A stretch of 64,000 nucleotides of DNA from Cladochytrium replicatum (GCA_025526935.1 JAHLKD010000012.1:248001-312000), one strand, 5' to 3'; numbered from the stretch's first letter, positions 47,390 through 60,199 are shown. Numbers and translations are program-made. The notes: generated by a model from the letters alone, not told the origin.

Positions 47390-48855
47390 TCACTCAGTTC
47401 GTATTTCGGTCGGTGGATATTCCTGGTGATGCCAGACGAAATATGCTCCCGATATTGGATGTTTGAATATCATATTCAAGATGGGCATGAGCTTCGTGGG
47501 CTTTTCGGAGAGTGAGCTGATATATGTCAGCACTGCTTCGTCCCTGTTTGCATGCTCGAGTTGGTACCGTTGTGCGAGAGCGTCGAGGTGGAATAATATT
47601 GCTTGTTTCCAAAGGTAGGAGAACTTGGCATCCGAGGCTGCTCGAGTGACCAGATCTGTCGCGGCAATGTTGGGCGGCAGCGTCCCGTCTGGATACATGA
47701 AACAGCTGTTCGACAGATGCTTTCGCAGCTTTTCCAAGTTCCTCATGGCATCGTTTCCGACCGTGTAGACATCGGATAAATCGGTTCCAACGGAGAACAT
47801 AATCCCTTTTTCGGTCACCGATGAAATTAGGTGGCACATGGAATCGAGGCCGAAATCGACGTGGTTAATAGGTAAGCTAGGATCAATGGTGGGATCCTGT
47901 CCGTTGAACGCGTTGGACTCAGATTGGGTGTTGGCCCAGTTAACACCGGAGGGTCGATTGGTGCCACGAGCTAGAGACGGCAGAGCAGCTTGGAATTGGC
48001 CCTCAGCGGATGGATTGAGAGTAGTTCGATGGGCTGTTGAAAGCGGGGAGTGACGTTGGTTTCCAAAACCGTTAATGTGCATATCGCTGAACTGATGGTG
48101 AGCTCTGTGCGAATTAGCGTCTACCACTGAGTAAACGTATGACATGGGTGGTAGCAGCGGCGGCGGTGGATTTGCTGCATCCGGAATCCGTGAGTTACCT
48201 GAGTCAACGCGTTGCTTATTTCCAGAGTGCATCGGAACGACTGCAGAATAAGCTTTGCGGCGTGATTGTCGACGGATGGCAAAAACCCCAACCACAACCA
48301 CCACCACCATAAGCAGAAAAACAGTTACACCAATTCCGACGTAAAACCCGGCAGCCGGCGGACTTGTATCCTGACCAACGGCACTTTTTGCAGCACTGCC
48401 GGTTGGTGACAACAGGCCAGATGTTGGCATCGAAGTTGATGGCAGAGAGCTTCTAGCAGCAGATACAGGAGCGAAAGAAGCACGAGGGATCGCTCTGGAT
48501 GTGATCGATCGTTGTACAGCACGAGTTGAGCGAGGGGACTACAAAAGGAGTTAATTGTGGTCAATACCGCTCTGAGCTCGAATGATGATCATACCGATGG
48601 TTTTGTGGAAACTTTTTGCTTGGAAGATGAAGCTTTTTGTGAAGTAATTGTGCATGTGGAGGTGACAAAGGTCGTTCGGCCACGAGCGAATCTGAAAGCG
48701 GTATTGCAGCCATTGGGACAGCGAATGAACAAGAAACCTTCCCGGAAAGCTTTAGATTCACAACCAGGCGGCACTAATTGCTGCCTCTTTTCCAGCGCGA
48801 TGGGCGACGTTGCTTCTGCCTCCGCTTCTGTTGGTGGATGGTCCACCATTTGCAT
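47390..48855 (-). CDS. Single-pass membrane protein, unknown function
   Basis: Two exons, 48855-48595 and 48538-47390, give 469 residues. A Ser/Thr-rich N-terminal part with four Cys in the first 70 residues leads to one strong membrane segment (FYVGIGVTVFLLMVVVVVVG) followed by RRQSRRK, so the C-terminal 300 residues should be cytosolic. The layout resembles a fungal surface sensor, but no signal peptide is seen at the chosen start and no known sensor domain is present. PIALEKRQQ near residue 20-28 resembles the end of a Kex2-cleaved propeptide, hinting that a signal peptide on an upstream exon may be missed. The C-terminal part is helical and unrecognised. Confidence 0.65.
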
Positions 48856-49165
48856 AACATAAATTTTTCGGTGTTGTCAAAATTTATCGTTTAATTAAAA
48901 ATAGAAATGGATCTTTATTTATCAATTCCAACAGTGTCTATTTTCTTGGCCACAATCATTCACGAATCCTCTCTGACACATGCGTTTTGGTCATCAAGAT
49001 GAGGACGATACCACACGCTAGAAACAAATTATCGAGGCCTAGCAATTGTCAAACACTGTAGCTGATGGAAGTAAGCTGATTTTTGGATGTCAACAGGCAA
49101 ATGCAATGTGCTGAAAACAAACAAATGAAAAGAATAAAACAAAACTGAATAACTTTGGTAGAAAA
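48856..49165. other. Intergenic, nothing recognised
   Basis: About 310 AT-rich bases between two minus-strand genes. It should contain the promoter of the membrane protein gene and the 3' flank of the next. Confidence 0.5.
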
Positions 49166-52100
49166 TCATCGTTTCCTCAGCGCTGCAGTTCGGGTACTCA
49201 TGAACACCTCCTCGTCCGAGCGCTTCTTCGGAGGGGCGACTCTCTGACTCAAATACGATTCGTCCTCCCGTACTTCACTCACAGACGCAACCGAAGCCTT
49301 AAACATCGACCCAAGCAATCCTCCGACCTTCTTCCCGGCAGATTTCCGATCCGATGTCCCGAGTCCTGATTCTGGTCTGTTTGATGGAGTCCATGAGCGC
49401 GCCGGAGAAGCGGGGTTGGCATCATTGTAGCTTGAAGAGTTCACACTCCAGATGCTGCCCGCAATGCTCTTCGGTGTCGTGCTCGGAGGACTCGGCATGC
49501 CCCACGGATCTCCTTGTCTGGGTTGATTGTTCATCTGAGTGACATTCATGGGACCACTGCTCATCTGAGCGGATATGACACCGTTCTGCCATGTTTCAAT
49601 GGGAACCGAAAGAGTGCCTGATGAAGGTGATGTTGGGAGTCGCCCGTACGGATCGCTCGATCCTGAATGTGGCGACATCGGGATCCTGGCGAATGGATCA
49701 CTCGACACAGAACGCTTCGACACCCTATCCACTTCCCACTCTTGCCGTCCGGTTCTAGAAGAAACACTCGGGGGTTTGTTGCTGTAATTCGGAATGGTGG
49801 TAACACTCGCGCTCGATGGAGTCACGCTCCCACTGCCGCCAGCGGCATTTCGAATCGGCGCAGTTCGCGATTGGAAGTGCTTAAAATCCTCAAACACTTC
49901 GGGGATGACAGGCGTGTCACTCCCAAGGCCTTTGAGCTTTATCCCCGCAGTTCGGGACTGGAAGTGTTTCCAGTCGTCGATTTTCTTGAGCTTCCGCTGG
50001 CTTCTTCGCTCGGCGTACGACATGGTATCGAACTGCGCGGAACTGAAATCATCGCCGCTGTATACAGACTCTGGCATCGTGATGCCCAATTTGTTGAGGT
50101 TCCGGCTGAGGTTCGAACTTACACTGTAAACACTGACCGCGTCCGACGCATCAACGGAAGCCGCCGAACTAAACTGCTTTTCATCCAAGCTAGTTGCTTT
50201 CGCTCGTAGCCCAGACGCCGCACGTTCCAGCAATCCATCCACGTATCGCACAAGTGCGTTCGCAATAGTCGCAAGGGCGAGCAGCGGCTCGACAAGGTCC
50301 GCAAGCACCTGGGCTACATTGACCGAGCTATCATACGACCCATTCGACGACCCGACCGCCATCGACGACCCAAGCGAAGAGATGCTCGGCATCCCTCTCG
50401 GGCCATGACCCTCCATGATCTTCTCCAGCGTCTCTTGGATCCTCTGCATCTCTCTTTCGATTACAAGACGAGGGGTCCGGTCCGACTGTGGCACGTTCGG
50501 CCCAGTCCCAGCCACCAGCGACGCACTGAAAGCCGAGAGCGCCTGCTCCATCTCGTTCTCGAGCTGCCCGACAGTCGCGATGCTAGACATCAACGCCTTG
50601 CGCACGGGCGGGCTCCTACTCCCCTGACTCAGTGCGTCTGGTGTAGACGTGAGACCCATGAGTGCATCGAAGACAGCGTTGAGCGCCGTGGCAAGCTTTC
50701 TCGCCTGTGCTTGCAGTCGCCTCCGCTTGGCCCCGATGATGCTCGGGAGAAGCGCTGGCGGTGGAGGAGACGAGGGATCGAGCACCATATGAGCGTATGA
50801 GTCGCCTTTGGGATCCTCTACTCCGCTGGTTTCAGGGAACGTGAGCGGGTCCAGTGCAAGGCTCCACTGGTGTGCTATATCAGCAAGTGTTCTACCCGGT
50901 TGCTGGATAGGCGTAGTGCTCCGTGAGCTATCGGCTTCGATATTCTCGGGCAAAGGTATCGGGAATCCAGGCATCTGTCTCCCAGTTGGTTTGTCAGGTG
51001 GAGGATTGACTGGTGGTGGTTGCGGAGGAGGTAGTGAATGGATTGCAGTTGGTGCAAGCAGTCGAACTGCGTCAGGTCCTGATTCATCCCCCAGCATCGG
51101 AGACGAAGCAAGCGCTTCCTTTAGTGAAGCCACCGACAGCCCAACGAACTGAGAGACATTCTTCAGTGCTTCTTCAAACGCGGCAGCTGATGCACTTAAT
51201 TGCTGCGAAGGTTCGACGCTTTGTCCTGCTTGATAAACCGCCTGCGCTGCAAACGACGTGTTGAACGCACGTTCTGATAGAGTTCTGCATCCGTCTTCGG
51301 AAGAGCGGCGGACTGCGGTGATACGAGCCAAGTGGATCACAGCCGAAGATGACACTACCCCATGTGATCTTCTCAGGACTCGAAAGGCTGTTGTGCATTC
51401 GTCGAGATGGGTAAAGTACGTATCGATCACATTCATGAGCTGGAAAGAGGCGACCATGAACTCTGCCGTTGCCCCTTTGAGCTCAAGTCCGAATTCAGAC
51501 AATTCGCGGGAGCCAACTGCAGACGATGCAAGCTGGCTCAAATGCTAAATCAAAAAAATGAAGAAATTCATATTCCGCAACAGGATAGTCTCTGATTTCT
51601 CTCTTACAAACCTTCAACTTCGCCGTAGCGTTTTCTCCACACTGCGTGATGCGATCGCGAAGGCGTGCAGCTATTTTTCCGGCAACCTCCAAGTCCGACG
51701 GTTTTGTTGCTGTTCGCGAAAGCGACGAGAGCATTTCAAAGGCGGCAGCGGTGTCTGGATCCTCCCCCATCGTCCGCTTTGCGACCCCGCTCATGCTCTG
51801 GCGTGAGAACACATTGAAGATGATCTCTGTAAGGTCCACACGCGACATGTCCATCGTGGCAATGTGTTTCTTCAGCATTTCACCCATCCAGATCATCTGG
51901 GGAAAGTGACCCCGTCGAAGCATGCGGTCCATCATCTCGTTCTGAGCAACAAGAGGTGTGTTTCCAGCGTTTTGATCGGACGCTAACTCTGACTTCAAAA
52001 GCTGCTGGTACTGCGACACGTACTGGATCAGCATGGAAACCTGCTGGAGAAGCTGGTTTTGGAGATCAGATGCTCGCGCCAACTCTGCGGGAGTCGCTTC

Positions 52101-52859
52101 GTTGAGAGCCAACCGATCCGAGTTCCACGAGCCGCTCATAGTGCTCTTGGCACAAAGGTACACGATCTCGATGAATCCCAAGCTCTCGAGAAGCGAGGTG
52201 CCAAAGTAGTGTCCAGCGGCTAAAACGCGATTCGGAGTTGTCGCTGGAAGACTCTCCTGGCATACCAACATGGCCTCATCTACACCAGTGTCAAGCTGCT
52301 CCAAATGAGTGAGAACTTTTGTTGCGAACGTGGAAAACGTGTGTTTCGGTGTTGCTGCGTTCTGATTTAGTGACTGTTGAGGCTGGAACTGTTGTTGTGG
52401 GTGCAGCTGATTATGTAGATTGGAAGTACTGTCATTTCGGGGTTGATACGGCGGAGGAGAATCAGGTAAATTGTTCTGTTGTTGAAAACCACCCTTCGAA
52501 TGCGGAGCTGAGGGCTGATTTGGAACTGCGGCTTGACTGTCATAGAACGACGCATTTCTCTGCGGAGCAACTGGGGCGAAAGCTCGCCCTGGCTCAGCTT
52601 GATAATTTCCGTAGTTTGTAGGCTGCTGCTGCTGATGAGGCTGATAGCCATTGTAGAAATGATTTCCATTCTGTCCGTACGGCATAGCATTCTGCATTTG
52701 GAAGTTCTGTGGATATCCTGAACCCATTGTTGGTGAGAAAAGCTGTTGGGGCTGGATCACGGGTGTAGCAGGCTGCGAGGCGCTACGAGCGAACTGCTGA
52801 GGACGCTGGGGATTAGCACCGTTGGACATTGCCCGTTGTGCCGCCGACCAGGCATCCAT
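49166..52859 (-). CDS. Large low-complexity protein, unknown function
   Basis: Two exons, 52859-51612 and 51544-49166, give 1,208 residues. The first 170 residues are Gln/Asn/Pro-rich and disordered. A helical region follows to about residue 560 and again to about 800 (FGTSLLESLGFIEIVYLCAK; LVEPLLALATIANALVRYVD). A long Ser/Pro-rich tail repeats phosphosite-like units (SSDPFARIPMSPHSG, SSDPYGRLPTSPSSG). Four copies of a short motif close the chain: KHFQSRTAGIK, KHFQSRTAPIR, SYLSQRVAPPKK and VFMSTRTAALRKR. I do not recognise the family; a cortical or vesicle-traffic scaffold is one guess from composition only. The start is the first ATG after the promoter region. Confidence 0.75.
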
Positions 52860-53446
52860 TTTGCCGTTGTGATGAAAGGGATACCCACCGCAGCCTTTTG
52901 CAAAGCGTTTTTTCGTGTTTAAGATTTTCCTGCTGGTTGATATAAATTGTGTATAAGCTGAATGCAGTGAAGGCGTGGATCAGGGGCAGGGAGGTGGATG
53001 AGACACTCGGCAGGCAATGATTTTGATGATCACACACACTCTCTCAACTAGCAACTGGGGTGGTTTGAAAGATTGCAATGATTTCACACTCTGACTTGCA
53101 AGTCACCGTGCAAGACTGGTGTGAGAGACAACCGTCATCCCTGACTTATTATTATCGACGAAATTAGGAGCAGCTACCGGCCAGCGCGGCGCGTCATGCA
53201 CCAACAGAGATAAGAGCAACGGGGAGCTCACGCGCCGTGCAACGTTATTGCCTTTCCGGGCAATATGACTGATAAGGTGCTGCGCCATTCCCATTTGCCA
53301 TGAATGGAAGCAACGCGCTCGTTTTCCAAATTTAGCGTGTTGTTACTTCGGTTGTTGTGCGCCTGCTTTTGACTCGAGAGACATAAAAGAGCTGCTCTCC
53401 AACATTGTGTTTCCAACCACAATTCCACGATCATCGCCTCACAACT
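52860..53446. promoter_or_regulatory. Divergent promoter region
   Basis: About 590 bases between the low-complexity protein gene (minus) and the next gene (plus). Short frames only. A GATAAG lies near 53272. Confidence 0.4.
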
Positions 53447-54211
53447 ATGCCTATCAGTACCCCCATTTCCACAACCACCATTATGGTCGCGTCCATAGCG
53501 GTTGCAGGGACAGCCACACTGGCATATACCCGTCCCGATCTGCTCAACCACCTCACAAAGCCAATCCTGGAACTTTTTTCGAGCCAGGACAAGGTTGAAC
53601 GCGGGACGAAGTCGAGCAATAAAAGTAAAGCTGCTGCCGGTCTTAAAGGTCACCAAGACGAGTCAGCTTCACACGCCTCTCAAAAGCGAGCAGGAAGTAC
53701 GAAGGCAGGGCGAGCGGTCGCAAAGTCCGTATGGAACGGACCGATCATTGAAGAGATCAAAGACGACGATGTGGTTATTGAAGTTCAAAACTCCAACAAA
53801 AGGAACAATGGGAACAAAGGCCAGTCTCCTACGCAAGCAACAACATCACCGTCGAAGTCGGCTGCTGTAGCAAAGTCAAAGGAATCCCTTAACGCAAAGT
53901 CCACGCACCGGTCAAAGGAAGCACTTAACTCAAAGCAAGAACAACGCGGCGCATCCAAGAGCATCCGGTACGCCGATGCCACTTTGAGTGAAGCGCACAT
54001 CAGTCGTGCCCGGTTTGAAGGATTCTTGCTGCTCATCATCGCGGTCGTTGTGGTGATCTCCATTCGTGTGTGGGCCATCGACGGTGACGTCGCCGAACTA
54101 CGCAAGTGGATCCAGTACAACCGGCTCCTAGACTATGCCGCTGATGTCTGGGAAAAGGGGCAAGAGGCGACTCTGCGTGTTGCCCGTGCCGTTGCTGGGC
54201 CGCAGAACTGA
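53447..54211 (+). CDS. Protein with two membrane segments, unknown function
   Basis: One exon, 254 residues. An N-terminal hydrophobic segment (TTTIMVASIAVAGTATLAY) could be a signal anchor. A long Lys/Ser/Gln-rich region of about 130 residues follows, then a second strong membrane segment near residues 187-207 (GFLLLIIAVVVVISIRVWAI), and a short amphipathic end (RKWIQYNRLLDYAADVW). The layout suggests an organelle or ER membrane protein with a basic loop, but I know no family. I chose the ATG at 53447; an in-frame start at 53405 is possible. Confidence 0.65.
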   Translation: MPISTPISTTTIMVASIAVAGTATLAYTRPDLLNHLTKPILELFSSQDKVERGTKSSNKSKAAAGLKGHQDESASHASQKRAGSTKAGRAVAKSVWNGPIIEEIKDDDVVIEVQNSNKRNNGNKGQSPTQATTSPSKSAAVAKSKESLNAKSTHRSKEALNSKQEQRGASKSIRYADATLSEAHISRARFEGFLLLIIAVVVVISIRVWAIDGDVAELRKWIQYNRLLDYAADVWEKGQEATLRVARAVAGPQN

Positions 54212-54499
54212 ACTTCTTCACATCAGCCCAGATACCCGGATGTAGTGCGTGGATTTACCATTGAGATGGTCCGCATGTGGTCAGGAGCAATAAAACTTGT
54301 TTCCCCTAAAAACAAAATCGCTATATGTGTGGCACAGACCAACGTCCTGTTTTTCCCGCGTGCGGAACAATTCGAATTCCAAGCCACCTATAGTGATCCA
54401 AAAAGGCAAGGCCCCACCCACCCCACGCTCTCAGTCGTCGATCCGCAGATCCAACCCACCAGCTCCAGCAACACCCAGCAACACCCAGCAAACCTAGAC

Positions 54500-55835
54500 A
54501 TGTCGCTCGACGCCTACTACGAACCCCTGCTCGACAGAGGATACCTGCCCGACACCCTCACAAGATTCGGGATTCGCTACCTCCTCGGAAGACGCCTCGC
54601 TGAGCTAAAATATCAGAACGTCTCAGAATCAAACCGCGCTAAACTGGAATACGTAAAGAGTCTGAAGGTTGTCCAGACCCTTGCTCTCAACACCAAGGAA
54701 GCGAACGAGCAGCACTATGAAGTTCCTACGGATTACTTCCGTTTCTGCTTGGGAGAGCGTATGAAATACAGTTCGTGTCTCTTCGAAACTGGTCAGATCT
54801 TAATTATTGTCGAATACTTGGCAGGACTATGTACTGACGTATGGTTATCTCACAGGAGCAAAGACCTTGGAAGAGGCGGAGGTCGCCATGTTGGACTTGT
54901 ACGTCCAGCGTGCAGATGTAAAGGAGGGTCAAACTATCCTTGATCTCGGCTGTGGATGGGGCTCCTTGTGTTTGTACCTCGCAGAGGTTTGTGGAACCAC
55001 CGTTTTTCATCCTTACAGAGCTAATATTTTTGTCCAGCGATTCCCAAACAACAAAATCTCTGCTCTCTCCAACTCGAATACTCAGCGAGAGTACATAATG
55101 GGTGTGGCCCGGGAGAAGGGCTTCAAGAACCTCACTGTATTTACCGGCGATGTCAACACTTATGATTTCACTGGCAAAACGTAAGGACCTCAAGCTCAAG
55201 ATAGCAAAAACGTTGAAAATTTCTCTTTTGAACAGTTTCGACCGCATCATCAGTATCGAGATGTTTGAGCACATGAAGAACTACGACTCAGTAATGAAGA
55301 AGGTTTCAACTTGGCTCGTGCCTGAGACTGGCCGATTGTTCGTTCACGTCTTTTGCCACAAGACCATGCCGTACAACTTTGACGCCGACGAAGAGCAGAA
55401 CTCGTATGATTCTTCGATTGTGATGTATGTCTCTGCTCTAAATTTGCGTGTTTTGCAGGTGGATGGCACGATACTTCTTCACTGGTGGTACTATGCCGTC
55501 CGAAGACCTCTTTATGTTCTTCCAGACTCACGTGGAAGTCGTGGACCGCTGGACGGTTGATGGAAAGAACTATGGTAAGAAAATGTCAACCGAATCTCTA
55601 AGTCCAAGCATGAATTGATTCCCCTTCAGGCGAAACCTCCGAGCAGTGGCTCAAACGCATGGACGCCAACCGCGCCAAGATCCTCCCCATCTTGGCTAAG
55701 GCGTACGGATCGGCCGAACAGGGCTTCGTGTGGTTCCAGCGATGGCGCGTCTTCTATCTCGCGTGTGCGGAGCTGTTTAACTACAACAACGGCCAGGAGT
55801 GGTTCGTCGTACACTACCTGTTCAAGCGCAAGTGA
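54500..55835 (+). CDS. Coclaurine-N-methyltransferase-like / CFA-synthase-family methyltransferase
   Basis: Six exons, 54500-54791, 54856-54986, 55038-55180, 55236-55424, 55459-55574 and 55630-55835, give 358 residues. SAM motif I is DLGCGWG (127-133). The chain follows the plant CNMT pattern closely as I remember it: HYEVPTDYFRFCLG, SIEMFEHMKNY, FVHVFCHKTM, RYFFTGGTMPSEDL, then ETSEQWLKRMD and ELFNYNNGQEWFVVHYLFK. Bacterial cyclopropane fatty acid synthases share this fold but are more distant in the C-terminal part. Substrate is unknown: either a lipid chain or a small amine could fit. No neighbour suggests a pathway. Length equals plant CNMT (about 350-360). Confidence 0.88.
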
Positions 55836-56196
55836 TTTTTTCTGCTGCACTATTTTGCGTTTGGATCTTCTCCTTTGCACCGTGAGAATCAATGATTTTT
55901 TTTGTCTGCACAAAGTGACGGTAAGTTTTTGCTTTGTCGTAGTTGGTGTTGTGGATGCGTTGGCCTGATGGTTCTGTGCGAGTAAGTGAGACTTTACTTT
56001 GTCTCATCTCAAATCCAAATCAATAAAACAAAGAGAGAGAAAAAAGGCAGAACAACTGTTCAGCGAAAATATAGATCTGCCAAAGAAGGGTCAACTCCAT
56101 CAGGCAAGATTTGAACACTGCATTTTGGGTTGGTATCTGTGTGAAGATAAAAGAGATATCTGAAATTGACAGGGATATCATATCCATGTATTATCC
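55836..56196. other. Intergenic, nothing recognised
   Basis: 361 bases between convergent genes. A run of AATCAATAAAAC near 56018 could be the poly(A) signal of the methyltransferase. Confidence 0.45.
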
Positions 56197-56747
56197 TTAA
56201 TCATCAAGATTCTCCTCCTTTCCGTCTGACGTATCTCGTTCCGTATCCTCCCCAAGGCTTCCAGAATCGGATTCCAATGCCAGAACATCATCGCCGAGAT
56301 TCTGCAGGATTCTATCGTCAACAACCATTGCATATCTGCCCTTTGTTTCAACGATCTTGACGTTCGGAAGCTTCAAGCGTGTGCTTGTCCTCGATCGCTT
56401 ATCGCTTGAACTTCCTGTCCCGCACTCAGACTGTACATGTTCTTTTGATAGTGCATGTTTGCGGATAGTGTCGCCAGGACAACAGCGGTCCACCGAAACA
56501 GAAACCTGACAAGACCCATACCTCTTTCGCAAGCCGATGGTAACGAAGTTGCTTTTGGATCGCGAAGGAGATAGTAGCATTCGTGTACTCCGTTTTCTTT
56601 CTCGATCGACCATTTATATCTGTGGAGGGATGCATCTACCATGTTAAACTCCCATCAACAACATTTACCTTGTAAGAACATTCGTATCCGAGACCGTCGC
56701 AATAGTTCACATTTCTCGTAGAAGAGATTGATCGTTTCGTCCTCCAT
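56197..56747 (-). CDS. Small acidic-tailed protein, unknown function
   Basis: Three likely exons, 56747-56669, 56619-56506 and 56441-56197, give 145 residues. It starts MEDETINLFYEKCELLRRSR, has a basic middle and ends in an acidic Ser/Glu/Asp tail (GKEENLDD). The intron calls rest on splice signals and frame; exon lengths sum to a multiple of three. I know no family. Confidence 0.5.
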
Positions 56748-57128
56748 ATGGCATTAGTTCGAATTGATCCAGTCAAGACAATCTTCAGATGGGATCAACT
56801 CAATCTACATGACAAATGCGTGTTGTCATTCCTATTTCTTGAATTTGGCTGATATATCTGTGATGTATCAACTGAGTTACTTCAACCCACTTTTGTTGTT
56901 ATGACCCGTTGAAAAATTGTTGACCGAACTGAGATCAGTGTCAAGAATCATAATTCCTCAACTGCTTAGCACCGAAAGGCATTCGAAGCCTTCGTTTTCG
57001 ATGTTAAAGATTGAATGTACGACTCGTCACGCTTTCAACATGTTAACTTCAACGATTTCAACCACATAGTGTATAAGAAAGCCAGATCGTCGCTCTATTC
57101 ATTTCCTGTACATCAAAACCAATAAATC
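56748..57128. other. Intergenic, nothing recognised
   Basis: 381 AT-rich bases between two minus-strand genes; only short frames. Confidence 0.5.
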
Positions 57129-60100
57129 TCATGACACAACTCCCGCAACCAATTGCACCAACACCTTCCCCAACGCCCAGGGAAGCACTCCCAAAGTCGT
57201 CCACATCGAGCTCGACATTTCCGTTGCCGGGCAATTCAGCATTTGGAATCGAAGTTGTTCCCTCACACGCTCACACGTCCAGCTTGTCCCGTTTTTGTCC
57301 ATCTCGATCAGCATGTCCACTATCACGGGATGGTCTCCACCACCAGGTACGTCAACAAAGTTGTCTGAGAAGTGCACTTTGGGCACCTGCTGCTCCGCTG
57401 CACTATCTCCAATGTCCAACCTCAGCTCGACAAACCTCGCCAAAGATCTCGAGGCTCGTAATTCAATCTGAAAGCACCGGAAACGTGTCGGCCGGTCCTG
57501 AATCCTATCGCCTACGCGAGAAAACGTGTGCTGAATGATCTCGATGTCCTTCACCTCCTCCACCTTATCCACCTTCAGGCCTGGATCATCGTAAACCTTC
57601 GCCGTACTCTTTTCAGTATGGAAAAGTGTCGCGATCGGATTCATACTCTTCAAATCCCCCGAGTCGCTCCACACCAAGAACACTGCATCCAACCAATCCA
57701 CCACCCTCCCATCAAAAGTTCTCCCAAACTTCGCCTCGGCAACCTTTTGCGCCAACTCAACCGGATCGGTCTCCTCAAGATCCACCGCCGCAGAAGTCAA
57801 AACTGTCCCGTCCAACTTCTCCAGACTCCACATCAACCTCCCTCTCACCGGCTTCCCCGTCTCGTTCGCCATCCAGATTTCCGCTTTCCTTTCCCCAAAC
57901 ATCCCCACGACGGGCCCACTCAGAACAACAGAGATCGCAACCGGCGCGAATGAGCGCTTCATCGCGAAATGCAATGCTTTCCATCGACCAAAGTAGTCGA
58001 TCGACGACCACGAGATCACGGGCCACGCGTCGTTGAGTTGCCAGTACAGCGCCCCACTGGTCTGCTGAGGCTGCCGTCGCCAGTGCTCGACTCCGATCCG
58101 GATGCACTCGGCTTGGTACACTTGCGACAGGTGCACAAAACGCTCGAATGAGAAGGGGATGCGGAAGCGGGTGGAGATGTAGAAGAGGAGCTTGTAGTTC
58201 CCCGCGGGGGCTTTTTGGTGGGACAGCATCACGGGGTCTGTGAGGAAGGAGTGCGTCGTGAGACTGGTTGTGGTTCCGGTGCCCACGCCGATATTTGTGA
58301 CGGTTAGACTGGAAGATACAGCTTCGTTCCATTCAGCTTCGGACTCCATTGCGAAGTGGCGGATTGTGTCCAATGCAGGGAGGCTCTGGAAGCCGAATTC
58401 CGAGACGAACCTGTGGTTCTGCTTCATGTAGTATCCGGGGAGCCGTAGGCCATGGTAGACGTCCCAGAGATGTGCATCGCCGATGGTTTCAAGATTTGAA
58501 GGCTCGGCCATTCTGGGAACAAACCCATTGTAAGAGCAAGGTGAACTTGGCCAGTAAGGGCGTGGTGCGAACGCAAAGCCGTCGAACCAGCTTCCATCTT
58601 CACGTCGAACTAGATCAACTAAACGCCGGTAAAAGAACTCGTAGTAGGCATCTTGGACTTGTTTTCCGAGGGTTCCCATCCGTTTGTAAAAGTTGAACAT
58701 TTTCGCCATTTGCTCGACCTCGTTGTTTCCGCAATAGATGACGAGCGAAGGACGATGGCGGAGTCGACGAATGTGGTCTGTTTAGAACAAAACTATGAGG
58801 GACCTCTAGACTTAAAAGCGGTTCTAAGAAGGAATTACCTGCAATTTCAGCTTCGGCACTGTCTGCGTAAGACTTTTGATGAAGTGGAATTGCAGCGCAA
58901 GCGAACATAAAGTCTTGCCAAACCATAATCCCATGCTTGTCGCACAGATCATAAAACTCTTCAGACTCGTAGTAGCCTCCACCCCAAACGCGCAGCATGT
59001 TCTGGTTTCCTTCTACTGCACTTCGCACCAGATATTCCAGATTTGTTGTCCGTGTAATAAATGCGTCGGTCGGGATCCAGTTGCTCCCCATGCTAAACAG
59101 CGGGATCTCGTTGACAGAGAACATGAACGAACGCCCTCCACTTTGAGTTGGTGCCTGCTCAAGACGCGCCGTGCGCAAACCGATGTTGTACTCTGCACTG
59201 TCGACCACCAAGCGCTCCCAAAGAAGCTCAAGCTTGACCTTGTACAACGGCTGATCGCCCAGCCCATTCGGAAACCATAGGCGAGGTCTCATAACCTGAG
59301 CACGAAGCACTACAAGCCCAGAATCTAGATTCTTCTCTTCGAAAACAACGGGCTGTGACGAGTCCGCGAGCTGCGTACCATCCGGATCCCACAGCTCAAA
59401 CCGAAGTGACATCCCCTTCCCATTCTTCCCCAGCGCGTCGACCTGCACGCGCACGCACACAGTCACGCAGCCGTCACTCCGCTCCCTTCTTCGCACCTCC
59501 TCGATCTCATGGAGCTGACCAAAACGCACATCCACGAGTTTCCCAACGCTCCGCCCCTCGATCGCAATCAAAGGATGCGTGAGTCCCATCGACGGCAGCG
59601 CAGGACCCCAATCCCATCCAAACGAGTAGGGCGGTTTGCGCATGTGCACACCGCCGCGAATCCCCATGGGCATATCAAACATGCGCATGTTGGCCTGCAT
59701 CTGTGCCACGTACTTCACGGGGCTGCGGAAGCGGATCAGGAGGTCTGCGTGCGTGCGTTTCGAAAGGATGCTTTTGACGTCCCAGGTCCACGTCCGGAAC
59801 GCATTGTCAATGTCGCCGAGGTGCTCGCCGCAGAGGTACACGGACGCGAGCGTGTCCACGCCCGTCAGGATGAGGTCGATGGAATCGGCCCCACGGGTCA
59901 CAGCGGTGTCAATCGGGAAGGGAAGGCAGCGGTAGTCATAGTTTTGCTCAGAGACCCAGCGTGTCGAGGACTCGTTTGTGCCGACGAACGGATCCGCGAG
60001 ACCATGTGCGATCAGATCTGTGTGCACGCATCCGGGGACGGTAGCGGGCAGCCACGGCTGGGATCGGGTCGGCGATTTTGGAGACGAAAGCAGCAGCGAG

Positions 60101-60180
60101 GGCGACGTCTGATCCTCGGAATCCTCAGCGGCGCGGAACTCCCAGCGCACACCGGCAGCGGAGGTGAGGAACTGGCGCAT
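57129..60180 (-). CDS. Beta-mannosidase, glycoside hydrolase family 2
   Basis: Two exons, 60180-58839 and 58777-57129, with a 61-base intron, give 996 residues. It removes terminal beta-mannose from mannan fragments or N-glycan cores. GH2 marks: the sandwich domain with FRTWTWDVK and KPPYSFGWDWGP, the block MLRVWGGGYYE, the acid/base glutamate in YCGNNEVEQM (E467) and the nucleophile in RFVSEFGFQS (E574), and the C-terminal QLNDAWPVISWSSIDYFG. Human MANBA has its acid/base near 457, so spacing fits. No signal peptide is seen at MRQFLTSAAG; the enzyme is likely intracellular, like fungal GH2B mannosidases. The start lies 19 bases from the divergent NUDT1 start; an in-frame ATG at 60351 would overlap that gene and is less likely. 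Confidence 0.94.
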
Positions 60181-60199
60181 TTGACACGTAAGAAAAAAG
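60181..60199. promoter_or_regulatory. 19-base gap between divergent beta-mannosidase and NUDT1 starts
   Basis: Only 19 bases separate the two start codons. Both 5' leaders must overlap or run into the partner gene. Confidence 0.5.

Noticed and set aside
56095-56130. T-arm-like TTCAAATC on the minus strand
   Set aside because: No matching A box, anticodon arm or acceptor stem upstream.
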